The position numbers and the translations under genes are program-made. The notes below the pieces were generated by a model, which was not told where the DNA came from, did not search any database, and saw only the letters and a program-made list of their open reading frames with translations. Of a stretch of DNA of 18,912 nt, positions 7,144 to 13,743 are shown in pieces. Each line of letters starts with the position of its first letter. Within the stretch, counting starts at the first letter, position 1. Source of the DNA: CABHOJ01 sp965649545 (GTDB lineage Bacteria > Pseudomonadota > Gammaproteobacteria > Burkholderiales > Methylophilaceae); assembly GCA_965649545.1 (NCBI GenBank), contig CBFGLF010000025.1:1-18912 (forward strand), in the 5' to 3' direction.

Positions 7144-7686
7144 ATGAAACATCACCTACTCCTGCTCGGGCTGCTCTTGCTGCCATTGGGCGCGCTGGCT
7201 GGCGATCCTGGCCAAACCCTGATCGCGGCCGATCTCAAACAGGAGCCGTTCGCAGATGCCAAGACCGTGGCCAGTTTGCCTGTGGGCAGCGTGCTTGATG
7301 TCGTGAAACGCCAAGGCGGCTGGATGCAGGTCAAAGCGGCCGACGGCAGCGAGGGTTGGCTCAAGATGACCAGCATCAAGCTCGGCACGGGCACCGCTGC
7401 CAAGGGCGAGAGCGGGCTTGGCTCATTGCTCAATGTGGCACGCAGCGGGCGCTCCGGCAACACCGGTGTCACCGTCGCCACAGGTGTGCGCGGACTTAGC
7501 GCCGAAGAACTGAAGAACGCAAAACCGGCGCCCGACGCAGTGAAGAAGCTCGATGGCTTCCCTAACGGCAAGCGCGAAGCGGAAAGCTTTGCCGGTGGCG
7601 CCAAACTGCAAAGCCAGAAGATCGAATACCTGGGGATGTCGCAGGCGGCGACCAACAGTGGCAGTTCGTTCGGCGGAGGGCGCTGA
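7144..7686 (+). CDS. Secreted SH3-type (SH3b-like) protein
   Basis: A 180-residue exported protein. The signal peptide is clear (MKHHLLLLGLLLLPLGALA, cleavage near residue 19). A bacterial SH3 domain follows at about 24-80: a short-turn region PFADAKTVASLPVGSVLDV, then GGWMQVKAADGSEGWLKM, the usual W-V-G-GWL pattern. Such domains often bind cell-wall or protein ligands in the periplasm. The remainder (about 85-180) is glycine-, alanine- and serine-rich, with a conserved-looking GVRGLSAEELKNAKP stretch (115-129), and ends GSSFGGGR. I chose the ATG at 7144 because AAGGGG (7129-7134) lies nine bases ahead and a signal peptide begins exactly there; the frame is open further up only inside the cyclase gene. 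It sits two bases before the M48 protease gene, so the pair is probably co-translated and functionally linked. Its exact role is unknown. Confidence 0.82.
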   Translation: MKHHLLLLGLLLLPLGALAGDPGQTLIAADLKQEPFADAKTVASLPVGSVLDVVKRQGGWMQVKAADGSEGWLKMTSIKLGTGTAAKGESGLGSLLNVARSGRSGNTGVTVATGVRGLSAEELKNAKPAPDAVKKLDGFPNGKREAESFAGGAKLQSQKIEYLGMSQAATNSGSSFGGGR

Positions 7687-7688
7687 TC

Positions 7689-8525
7689 ATGAAAAGATGG
7701 ATGATCATGTTGGCCCTGCTCGCTGTCTCTGGTTCGTCGCAGGCGTTCGAGCTCAGCATCAACAAACTGGTGGATGCCATCGGCAAGGTCAAGGACTTGA
7801 AAACGGTGGACGATAAAGGTGAAGCCGAGATCGGCCAGGGTGTGGCAGCCAACCTGCTAGGCGCAGCGCCACTGGTGCAGGACGACAAGCTGCAAGCCTA
7901 CGTCAGCCGCCTCGGTTGGTGGCTGGCGATGCAGACGGAGCGCCCGGAGCTACCATGGCGCTTCGGCGTACTCGATAGCGAGAACGTCAACGCCTTCGCG
8001 GCACCCGGCGGTTACGTGTTCATCACCAAAGGCTTGTTGTTGCGGATGCGCAATGAGGCCGAGCTAGCAGGCGTGCTCGCGCACGAGATGGCGCATGTGT
8101 TGCAACGGCATCACCTCAATGCCATCCAGAAGAACGCCCGTACCGGCCTCATGGCCGACCTGGCCAGCATTGCCGTCGGCAGTAGCGAACATGCCGCGTT
8201 GGCGGAGAAGGCCATCGGCGCAGGTACCGAGCTCTATGCGCGCGGTCTGGATAAGGACGACGAATTCGAGGCCGATCGCATGGGTGTGGTCATCGCTGCC
8301 CGCGCGGGATATGACCCTTATGGCTTGCCGGCCGTGCTGCAGACGCTGGAAGCGGCCAATGCGCAGGATAGCCATCTGGCCTTGATGTTCAAGACCCATC
8401 CGGCCCCGCAAAAGCGGCTGGAACTGCTGGACGGTCTCATGACCGGCAGCATGGATCCCTATGCCGGCCAGCCCGTAGTGGCGGACAGGTTCATGAAGGT
8501 GGTTGGAGAATATGCCAAGAAGTAG
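7689..8525 (+). CDS. Secreted M48-family zinc metalloprotease
   Basis: A 278-residue protease with a cleavable signal peptide (residues about 1-19, MKRWMIMLALLAVSGSSQA). The zinc site is complete: HEMAH with ligands His132 and His136 and catalytic Glu133, and a downstream EFEADRMG motif supplying Glu194 as third ligand. The NAFAAPGGYVFITKGLL segment (101-117) and the THPAPQKRLELL segment near residue 265 are typical of M48 (Ste24/LoiP/BepA-like) enzymes, which degrade misfolded envelope proteins or help outer-membrane assembly. No tetratricopeptide domain is present, so it is not a full BepA; there is no lipobox either. GGAGGG (7675-7680) inside the end of the SH3 gene is the ribosome site. 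The gene follows that SH3 gene by two bases and is last in the transcription unit, ending at a terminator. Confidence 0.92.
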   Translation: MKRWMIMLALLAVSGSSQAFELSINKLVDAIGKVKDLKTVDDKGEAEIGQGVAANLLGAAPLVQDDKLQAYVSRLGWWLAMQTERPELPWRFGVLDSENVNAFAAPGGYVFITKGLLLRMRNEAELAGVLAHEMAHVLQRHHLNAIQKNARTGLMADLASIAVGSSEHAALAEKAIGAGTELYARGLDKDDEFEADRMGVVIAARAGYDPYGLPAVLQTLEAANAQDSHLALMFKTHPAPQKRLELLDGLMTGSMDPYAGQPVVADRFMKVVGEYAKK

Positions 8526-8543
8526 CGTGACTGCATGATGACG

Positions 8544-8575
8544 ACAAAAAAGCCCGCAACTGCGGGCTTTTTTGT
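8544..8575. terminator. Bidirectional terminator between the M48 gene and ttcA
   Basis: A perfect 15-bp inverted repeat (8544-8558 and 8561-8575) with core AGCCCGCA/TGCGGGCT, flanked by A6 on the left and T6 on the right, so it works as hairpin plus U-tract on both strands. It lies between the convergent M48 protease and ttcA stops. Confidence 0.92.
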
Positions 8576-8590
8576 ACTGAAGTGCAGGGC

Positions 8591-9502
8591 TTAAGCCGCG
8601 TTGCGCTTGAATTCGATGCGGGTGCCTTCGGCGCTCGCCAGGCTCAACGCTGCGTTGTCTTCCTTGGCGATGTCCCCGAACAGCGGGTCTTCGTCCGTCG
8701 CCAATGCCTGACTCATGCCCTTGAAATCGTAAAGCTCGGTGTCGGCCAGGTGCGAAGGCTCGACATTGGTCATGGCGCGGAAGATGTTGTTGATGCGTCC
8801 GGGCTGTTCACGTTCCCAGGCTTGCAGCATGTCCTTCACTTTCTGCCGTTGCAGGTTCTCCTGCGAGCCGCAGAGGTCGCACGGGATGATGGGGAATTCC
8901 ATGGCGCGGGCATAGGCGGCAATGTCCTTCTCCGTGCAGTAAGCCAGCGGGCGGATGACGATGAGCTGGCCGTCGTTGGCGGAGAGCTTGGGTGGCATCG
9001 CCTTGAGTTTGGCGCCGAAGAACATGTTGAGGAACAGTGTCTCCACCATGTCGTCCCGATGATGGCCGAGGGCGATCTTGTTGGCGCCGAGTTCCTTGGC
9101 CGTGGTGTAGATGACGCCACGACGCAGCCGCGAGCACAGTGAGCAGGTGGTCTTGCCTTCAGGGATCTTCTCCTTGACGATGGAGTAGGTGTCGGCTTCG
9201 ACGATGCGATAGTCCACGCCCAATTTCTTCAGGTATTCCGGCAGGATGTGCTCGGGGAATCCCGGTTGCTTCTGGTCGAGGTTCATGGCGATGAGCTTGA
9301 AGTCGATCGGCGCCCGCTCCTGCAGCGCCAACAGAATCATGAGCATGGCGTGCGAATCCTTGCCGCCGCTCATGCAGACCAGCACCGTGTCACCTTCCTC
9401 GATCATGTTGTAGTCGCCGATCGCCTTGCCGGTGGCGCTGATGAGGCTATTGCGCAGCTTGATGAAGTTGCCGGAGGCGTTGTCTGGAAGGTGTTTGATC
9501 AT
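8591..9502 (-). CDS. ttcA: tRNA 2-thiocytidine(32) synthetase TtcA
   Basis: A 303-residue enzyme of the PP-loop ATPase superfamily that thiolates cytidine 32 of certain tRNAs using ATP and an iron-sulfur cluster. The PP-loop is SGGKDS at residues 45-50. The cluster-binding cysteines are the CSLC pair (Cys120, Cys123) and a CDLCGSQ motif (Cys208, Cys211), where the second cysteine matches the third ligand of E. coli TtcA. LGHHRDDMVETL (145-156) is the usual active-site segment. I prefer the ATG at 9502, which begins ten bases after the upstream reductase stop. An ATG at 9538 would add 12 residues, overlap the reductase gene and add nothing family-like. Neither has a good ribosome site. It probably forms a two-gene unit with the reductase. 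Confidence 0.94.
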   Translation of the reverse strand: MIKHLPDNASGNFIKLRNSLISATGKAIGDYNMIEEGDTVLVCMSGGKDSHAMLMILLALQERAPIDFKLIAMNLDQKQPGFPEHILPEYLKKLGVDYRIVEADTYSIVKEKIPEGKTTCSLCSRLRRGVIYTTAKELGANKIALGHHRDDMVETLFLNMFFGAKLKAMPPKLSANDGQLIVIRPLAYCTEKDIAAYARAMEFPIIPCDLCGSQENLQRQKVKDMLQAWEREQPGRINNIFRAMTNVEPSHLADTELYDFKGMSQALATDEDPLFGDIAKEDNAALSLASAEGTRIEFKRNAA

Positions 9503-9512
9503 GGCGTTCAGC

Positions 9513-10277
9513 CTATAGATTGAGCGAGCGCCCGCCATCCACGGCGATGACCTGGCCGGTGATGAAGGGGGCGTCCTGGATCAGGAAGCGCACCGCCTTG
9601 GCGACGTCGTCACCTTCACCGATGCGCTTCAGCAGGGTTTGCGAGATGACGCGTTGGCGATACACCTCGTCGAATTGGGGATTATCCTCCGGCCAGAGCA
9701 CCGGCCCCGGTGCGACGGCATTGACGCGCACATCGGGCGCGAGGTCGAGGGCCAGCGACTTGGTCAGGGTCATCAGCCCGGCCTTGGCTACGCTGTAGAC
9801 GATGTAGCCTTTTTTCGGGCGTTCCACATGCATGTCGGTGATGTTGACGATGCTGCCGTGCTGCTTGCGCAGCTCGCTCGCCGCCGCCTGCGCGAGGAAC
9901 AAGGGGGCCTTGAGGTTGGAGCCCATCAGGTCTTCCCACTGGGTATCGTCGATCTCGCCGATCTCGGTCGGATAGTAGCTGGAGGCATTGTTGATCAGCA
10001 CATCCAGCTTGCCGAAATGACCGATTGTCTCCTGCACCAGGCTTGGCAGGATGGCAAGGTTGAGCAGGTCGCCCTGGATGATCGCTGCGGAGTTCGGTCG
10101 TAACAGGTTGAGTTCGGACTGTAATGCGCGCGCTTCACCTGCCGAACTGCGATAGTGGATCATCAGTTTGGCGCCGCCGGCGTGCAGCAGCCGACAAATG
10201 GAAGCGCCTACGCGCTTCGCGCCACCGGTGATCAAGACGACCTTGTCTTCCAAGCCAGAATTCATGCGGGTTTCCAT
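9513..10277 (-). CDS. folM: FolM/PTR1-type pteridine reductase (short-chain dehydrogenase)
   Basis: A 254-residue NADPH-dependent short-chain dehydrogenase/reductase. The nucleotide-binding motif is TGGAKRVG (17-24), with Arg22 in the position typical of pteridine reductases (TGxxxRxG) in place of the usual glycine. NNASS is at 96-100. The active site is Tyr161/Lys165 (YSVAK), but the classical serine is replaced by aspartate in NITDMH (Asp148). Asp148 and Tyr161 are 13 apart, as in trypanosomatid PTR1, and the ITD..VERP stretch matches E. coli FolM. The expected reaction is reduction of dihydro-monapterin, dihydrobiopterin or dihydrofolate. Two in-frame ATGs exist: 10277 (used here) and 10265. 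A TATAAT (10284-10289, minus) just upstream would put the RNA start on or beside the first, so 10265 with a very short leader is equally possible. ttcA follows in the same direction. Confidence 0.85.
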   Translation of the reverse strand: METRMNSGLEDKVVLITGGAKRVGASICRLLHAGGAKLMIHYRSSAGEARALQSELNLLRPNSAAIIQGDLLNLAILPSLVQETIGHFGKLDVLINNASSYYPTEIGEIDDTQWEDLMGSNLKAPLFLAQAAASELRKQHGSIVNITDMHVERPKKGYIVYSVAKAGLMTLTKSLALDLAPDVRVNAVAPGPVLWPEDNPQFDEVYRQRVISQTLLKRIGEGDDVAKAVRFLIQDAPFITGQVIAVDGGRSLNL

Positions 10278-10283
10278 CCAAGT

Positions 10284-10291
10284 ATTATAAT
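10284..10291. promoter_or_regulatory. Palindromic, overlapping divergent -10 elements (folM / midA)
   Basis: ATTATAAT is a perfect palindrome that offers TATAAT on both strands: 10286-10291 on plus and 10284-10289 on minus. The 23-base gap between the two start codons is centred on it. RNA starts would fall at about 10298 (plus) and 10277 (minus), that is within a few bases of each ATG. No convincing -35 is visible for either direction. Confidence 0.5.
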
Positions 10292-10300
10292 CTATTCAAC

Positions 10301-11449
10301 ATGACACCAATGCCCATTCCAGATGCGGAGGCACTGCGCCACAGCCAATCCCTGGCCGCACATATTCGAGAAGAGATCGCCCGGGCGGGTGGCTGGATCG
10401 ATTTCGCGCGTTACATGCACCTCGCGCTATACGCGCCGGGACTTGGTTATTACAGCGGCGGCGCGCAAAAGTTCGGCGCCGCGGGAGATTTTGTCACCGC
10501 GCCTGAGATCTCACCATTATTCGCCCAGTGCCTGGCAAGACAGGCCGCCCAGGTCATCGGTGAGACGGAGGGCGATGTCCTGGAGCTTGGGGCCGGCACC
10601 GGTCGGCTTGCCGCCGAGTCGTTACTCGAGCTGCAACGACTGGGTAGCCTGCCACAGCGCTACCGGATCCTAGAGGTGAGCGCCCACCTTCGTGCTGTGC
10701 AGCAGCAGACCTTGTCGCAACGATTGCCACCCGAGCTGTTCGCCAAAGTCGAGTGGCTGGATGCGCTGCCGGATAGCTTTCGCGGCCTCGTGTTGGGTAA
10801 TGAAGTGCTGGATGCATTGCCGGTACATATCGTCGGTCGTCATGAGGGTTTGTTCGAGCGCGGCGTGCGCTGCGATGGCGAGGCCTTGGTCTGGGCTGAC
10901 CAGGAAGGGATCTCTGCGAATCTGGCGGCCGCCGTCAGCAGTTTGTCTCTCCCGGACAGCTATCTGACAGAGGTTTGCCCATCGGCGACAGCCTTACTCG
11001 CCAGCCTTGCCGAGATGCTGGAAAGCGGTCTCATACTGCTCATCGACTATGGTTTCCCGCGACGCGAGTATTACCACCCCCAACGGGATCAAGGCACCCT
11101 GATGTGCCATTACCGCCATCATGCGCACAACGACCCATTCCTCTATCCCGGTTTGCAGGACATCACGGCGCATGTGGATTTCACGACGGTCGCCGAAGCG
11201 GGGGTGGCGAAAGGCTTGCGCTTGTCCGGCTATACCACCCAGGCGCAATTCCTCATCAACTGTGGTATCACCGATCTGCTGAGTCACGTACCCGCCGACT
11301 CGACGGCCTACCTGCCACTGGTATCGCAAGCCCAGAAACTCCTGTCGCCTGCGGAGATGGGTGAGCTGTTCAAGGTGCTCGCCTTGGGTAAAGGTGATGA
11401 CGCGCCGCTACTGGGCTTTGCCCGGGGCGACAGATCCCACACGCTCTGA
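10301..11449 (+). CDS. MidA/NDUFAF7-family SAM-dependent methyltransferase
   Basis: A 382-residue class I methyltransferase of the COG1565/DUF185 group, whose mitochondrial member NDUFAF7 (MidA) methylates an arginine of a complex I subunit; the bacterial target is not established. Visible motifs are the family N-terminus (RYMHLALYAPGLGYYSGG, 37-54), FGAAGDFVTAPEISPLFA (58-75), the SAM-binding loop LELGAGTGRL (94-103), and the family hallmark LGNEVLDALPVH (165-176). LIDYGFP lies at about 247-253 and GTLMCHYRHHAHNDPF further on. There is no signal peptide, so it is cytoplasmic. No ribosome site precedes the ATG at 10301, and the next ATG (10310) is no better. With the -10 element ending ten bases upstream, a leaderless or nearly leaderless mRNA is likely. 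Length is normal for the family. trmB begins 58 bases after its stop. Confidence 0.9.
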   Translation: MTPMPIPDAEALRHSQSLAAHIREEIARAGGWIDFARYMHLALYAPGLGYYSGGAQKFGAAGDFVTAPEISPLFAQCLARQAAQVIGETEGDVLELGAGTGRLAAESLLELQRLGSLPQRYRILEVSAHLRAVQQQTLSQRLPPELFAKVEWLDALPDSFRGLVLGNEVLDALPVHIVGRHEGLFERGVRCDGEALVWADQEGISANLAAAVSSLSLPDSYLTEVCPSATALLASLAEMLESGLILLIDYGFPRREYYHPQRDQGTLMCHYRHHAHNDPFLYPGLQDITAHVDFTTVAEAGVAKGLRLSGYTTQAQFLINCGITDLLSHVPADSTAYLPLVSQAQKLLSPAEMGELFKVLALGKGDDAPLLGFARGDRSHTL

Positions 11450-11473
11450 GTCTCCTCATGGCAGCGACTCCGC

Positions 11474-11479
11474 TATAAT
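11474..11479 (+). promoter_or_regulatory. -10 element of trmB
   Basis: A perfect TATAAT at 11474-11479 lies between the methyltransferase stop and trmB. RNA would start near 11486, leaving about 22 bases before the trmB ATG. No -35 is obvious at the right distance, so the promoter is only partly supported. Confidence 0.45.
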
Positions 11480-11507
11480 CCTGCCTTTGCCTTTCAAAGC
11501 CCCACCC

Positions 11508-12209
11508 ATGCAAGATGAAGATAATAACGAGCAGCTACGGAATCGTCCGATCAGGAGTTTCGTACTACGTCAGGGCCGGCTGACCGTCGCCCAGGAGCGC
11601 GCGCTGGAAACCGGTATGCCGCTGTTCGGTGTGCCATATCAGCCGGACAAGCCGCTGGACCTAGCGGCACTGTTTGGACGGACGGACAGCCTGAAGATTC
11701 TGGAGATCGGGTTCGGCATGGGCGAGAGCACGGCGAAGATCGCACAAGGTCAGCCGGAACGTGATTTTCTCGGTATCGAGGTCCATACCCCTGGGGTGGG
11801 GAGCCTGCTCAAGCAGATCCAGGAGCTGGGTCTGACCAATCTGCGCATCGTGCAGCATGATGCGGTGGAAGTGCTGAATCATATGATCGCCGATGCCAGT
11901 CTGGACGGCGTGCATATCTTCTTTCCCGATCCCTGGCACAAGAAACGACATCATAAACGCCGCCTCATCCAGGCTGGCTTCGTGCAGCTGCTGTGCCGCA
12001 AGCTGAAAGCGGGCGCTTACCTGCACGTGGCGACCGACTGGCAGGAATACGCGGAATGGGTGATGGAGATCCTGAAAGCGGAGCCGCTACTGGAGAATAC
12101 GGCAGCGGAATATGCCGAAAAGCCGGATTATCGTCCGCTGACCAAGTTCGAGAACCGCGGGATCAAGTTAGGCCACGGCGTCTGGGATATCCTCTTCAGG
12201 CGCAAGTAG
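11508..12209 (+). CDS. trmB: tRNA (guanine-N7-)-methyltransferase
   Basis: A 233-residue SAM-dependent enzyme that makes m7G46 in the variable loop of tRNAs. The motifs are complete: SAM loop LEIGFGMGES (65-74), FLGIEVHTPGVG (87-98), the substrate and catalytic stretch FFPDPWHKKRHHKRR (138-152), ATDWQEYAEW (175-184), and the closing TKFENRGIKLGH motif near the C-terminus. Length and layout are standard. I chose the ATG at 11508. The frame is open upstream to 11361, but that region belongs to the preceding methyltransferase gene and has no TrmB likeness. No Shine-Dalgarno sequence is visible (the upstream bases are CAAAGCCCCACCC), which is unusual for a housekeeping gene here. It converges with engB across a 94-base gap in which I see no intrinsic terminator. 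Confidence 0.96.
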   Translation: MQDEDNNEQLRNRPIRSFVLRQGRLTVAQERALETGMPLFGVPYQPDKPLDLAALFGRTDSLKILEIGFGMGESTAKIAQGQPERDFLGIEVHTPGVGSLLKQIQELGLTNLRIVQHDAVEVLNHMIADASLDGVHIFFPDPWHKKRHHKRRLIQAGFVQLLCRKLKAGAYLHVATDWQEYAEWVMEILKAEPLLENTAAEYAEKPDYRPLTKFENRGIKLGHGVWDILFRRK

Positions 12210-12303
12210 GCGTTGGGCTGGAGAAGGGCTAGGTGACGCGGTATTAAATGCCGGGCTTGCTGATTCTGTTGCCTGATGGCCTGCGCGCCGTGCGTCGTTG
12301 ACT

Positions 12304-12951
12304 TCAATCCGCTGAAGCGCCCGATTCAGGATCACTCGCCTCTGAATCGCCTGCCTTAGGTTGGAACAGCCATTTGCCGATGATGGCCTCAGCCTCTTCC
12401 ACCCCCTGTTTCTTCAGGCTGGAAAAGAGTTGCACGGTACAGTTTCCCCAGATGTCGTTGATTTCCTTACGCACGGCAAGCAGGGTCTGCCCTGCAGCGT
12501 TGCGGGAGAGCTTGTCGGATTTGGTCAACAACACATGCACGGGCTTCCCGCTGGGGCAGAACCAATCCAGCATCTGCCGGTCAAGAGGGGTGAGCGGATG
12601 ACGGCAATCCATGACCAGTACCAGACCGTTGAGGCTGGTGCGATGGCTGAGATAGTTCGATAGGGTCATCTGCCAATGTTGGCGCATGGCTTCCGGCACT
12701 TTGGCATAGCCGTAGCCCGGCAGGTCGACCAGATAACGGTCGCCGCCCAGCTTGAAGAAGTTGATGAGCTGGGTACGTCCCGGCTGTTTGCTGACATAGG
12801 CCAGGCGGTTGTGATTGGCCATGGTGTTCAGGGCGCTGGATTTACCCGCGTTGGAACGTCCGGCAAACGCGACTTCCAGGCCGGTCGCAGGGGGCAGGTC
12901 GCGCAGGTGATGCGCGGAAATGTAGAATTCGGCGTTCTGGAAAAGCGGCAT
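12304..12951 (-). CDS. engB: Ribosome biogenesis GTP-binding protein EngB (YsxC/YihA)
   Basis: A 215-residue TRAFAC-class GTPase needed for late assembly of the large ribosomal subunit. All G motifs are visible: G1 GRSNAGKS (31-38), G2 PGRTQ with Thr60, G3 DLPGYGYAK (76-84), G4 TKSD (143-146), and G5 SSLKK (177-181). The C-terminal segment (about 198-215) is an acidic, serine-rich tail beyond the GTPase core. The start is the ATG at 12949-12951; no good ribosome site precedes it. It diverges from cytochrome c4, with a 16-bp palindrome in the shared upstream region, and converges with trmB. The engB / cytochrome c4 / resBC order is one I associate with betaproteobacteria. Confidence 0.96.
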   Translation of the reverse strand: MPLFQNAEFYISAHHLRDLPPATGLEVAFAGRSNAGKSSALNTMANHNRLAYVSKQPGRTQLINFFKLGGDRYLVDLPGYGYAKVPEAMRQHWQMTLSNYLSHRTSLNGLVLVMDCRHPLTPLDRQMLDWFCPSGKPVHVLLTKSDKLSRNAAGQTLLAVRKEINDIWGNCTVQLFSSLKKQGVEEAEAIIGKWLFQPKAGDSEASDPESGASAD

Positions 12952-12983
12952 TGGGCGTGATCTCGGAATAGGCCGAAAATGCT

Positions 12984-12999
12984 ACCACGATATCGTGGT
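12984..12999. promoter_or_regulatory. 16-bp perfect palindrome, possible operator
   Basis: ACCACGATATCGTGGT reads identically on both strands. It lies in the 111-base gap between the divergent engB and cytochrome c4 genes, 63 bases before the cytochrome ATG. A candidate cytochrome promoter follows directly: TTTCGA (13000-13005, weak) and TATATT (13023-13028), 17 bp apart. That placement would suit a dimeric regulator. I cannot name the regulator. Confidence 0.5.
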
Positions 13000-13062
13000 T
13001 TTCGATAAAATGGCGTGCTTTATATATTTAGCATCAACCGATATTGTATTCAGGAGCAGGGT

Positions 13063-13671
13063 ATGAATTTCCGTAACATCGCATTGGCGGCAATCGGTCT
13101 CTTTCTCGCCACCTCAGCACAAGCCGCCGGCGACGCAGCCAAGGCTACCACCATCGCCAACCAGGTCTGCGCGGCTTGTCACGGCGCGGACGGCAACAGC
13201 ATGATCCCGCTCTATCCTAAACTGGCTGGCCAACATCCTGAGTACATCACCAAACAGCTGAAGAACTTCAAATCGGGCGAGCGTAACAACGCCATCATGG
13301 CCGGTATGGTGGCGACCCTGACTCCGGAAGACATGGATAACCTGGGCGCCTACTTTGCGACCCAAGCCGCCAAGGGCGGCACCGCCAAAAGTAACGGCAA
13401 GGGTTCCGTGGGCGAAAAGATCTACAAGGGTGGTATCCCAGGTGTCGGCGTGCCGGCCTGTGCCTCCTGTCACGGTCCAGCCGGTGCTGGCATTCCAGTG
13501 CAGTTCCCGCGTCTTGCCGGTCAGCATGCGGATTACACGGTTGCGCAACTAAAGAGCTTCCGCGCTGGTCAACGTGCTAACGACGCCGCCAAGATGATGC
13601 GTTCTGTCGCTGCCAAGCTTTCCGATGAAGATATGGCCGCCGTTGCCGACTACATCCAAGGCCTGAAGTAA
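13063..13671 (+). CDS. Cytochrome c4, dihaem
   Basis: A 202-residue periplasmic dihaem cytochrome. The signal peptide is residues about 1-21 (IALAAIGLFLATSAQA, cut after AQA). There are two tandem class I c-type domains: the first with CAACH (Cys36, Cys39, His40) and a distal methionine at about Met82 (GMVATL), the second with CASCH (Cys133, Cys136, His137) and a methionine at Met178 or Met179. Repeated PKLAGQHPEYITKQLKNF and PRLAGQHADYTVAQLKSF stretches are the cytochrome c4 signature. It carries electrons from the bc1 complex or other donors to terminal oxidases. AGGAG (13052-13056) lies six bases ahead of the ATG at 13063 and decides the start over an in-frame ATG at 13015. A terminator follows before resB, whose product helps mature this cytochrome. 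Confidence 0.95.
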   Translation: MNFRNIALAAIGLFLATSAQAAGDAAKATTIANQVCAACHGADGNSMIPLYPKLAGQHPEYITKQLKNFKSGERNNAIMAGMVATLTPEDMDNLGAYFATQAAKGGTAKSNGKGSVGEKIYKGGIPGVGVPACASCHGPAGAGIPVQFPRLAGQHADYTVAQLKSFRAGQRANDAAKMMRSVAAKLSDEDMAAVADYIQGLK

Positions 13672-13700
13672 GCGGATAGCCCATTCGTAATTTGGTGCAT

Positions 13701-13731
13701 TTAAGGGTGGCGTGACCACCCTTAATTTTTT
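13701..13731 (+). terminator. Rho-independent terminator after cytochrome c4
   Basis: A perfect 10-bp inverted repeat (TTAAGGGTGG at 13701-13710, CCACCCTTAA at 13716-13725) with a 5-base loop, followed directly by T6 (13726-13731). It sits 30 bases after the cytochrome stop and only 12 bases before the resB start codon, so it separates two functionally linked genes. Confidence 0.88.
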
Positions 13732-13743
13732 CCAGAGCCAGCT

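Noticed and set aside
9503..9538. Earlier ATG for ttcA at 9538
   Set aside because: It would overlap the reductase gene by 26 bases and add 12 residues not seen at TtcA N-termini, without a better ribosome site.
11361..11507. Upstream extension of trmB
   Set aside because: The extra codons lie over the end of the preceding methyltransferase gene and its stop, and TrmB likeness begins only after the ATG at 11508.
12210..12303. Search for a small gene or terminator between trmB and engB
   Set aside because: I found no ribosome site with a convincing open frame, no tRNA-like fold and no hairpin followed by a T-tract.
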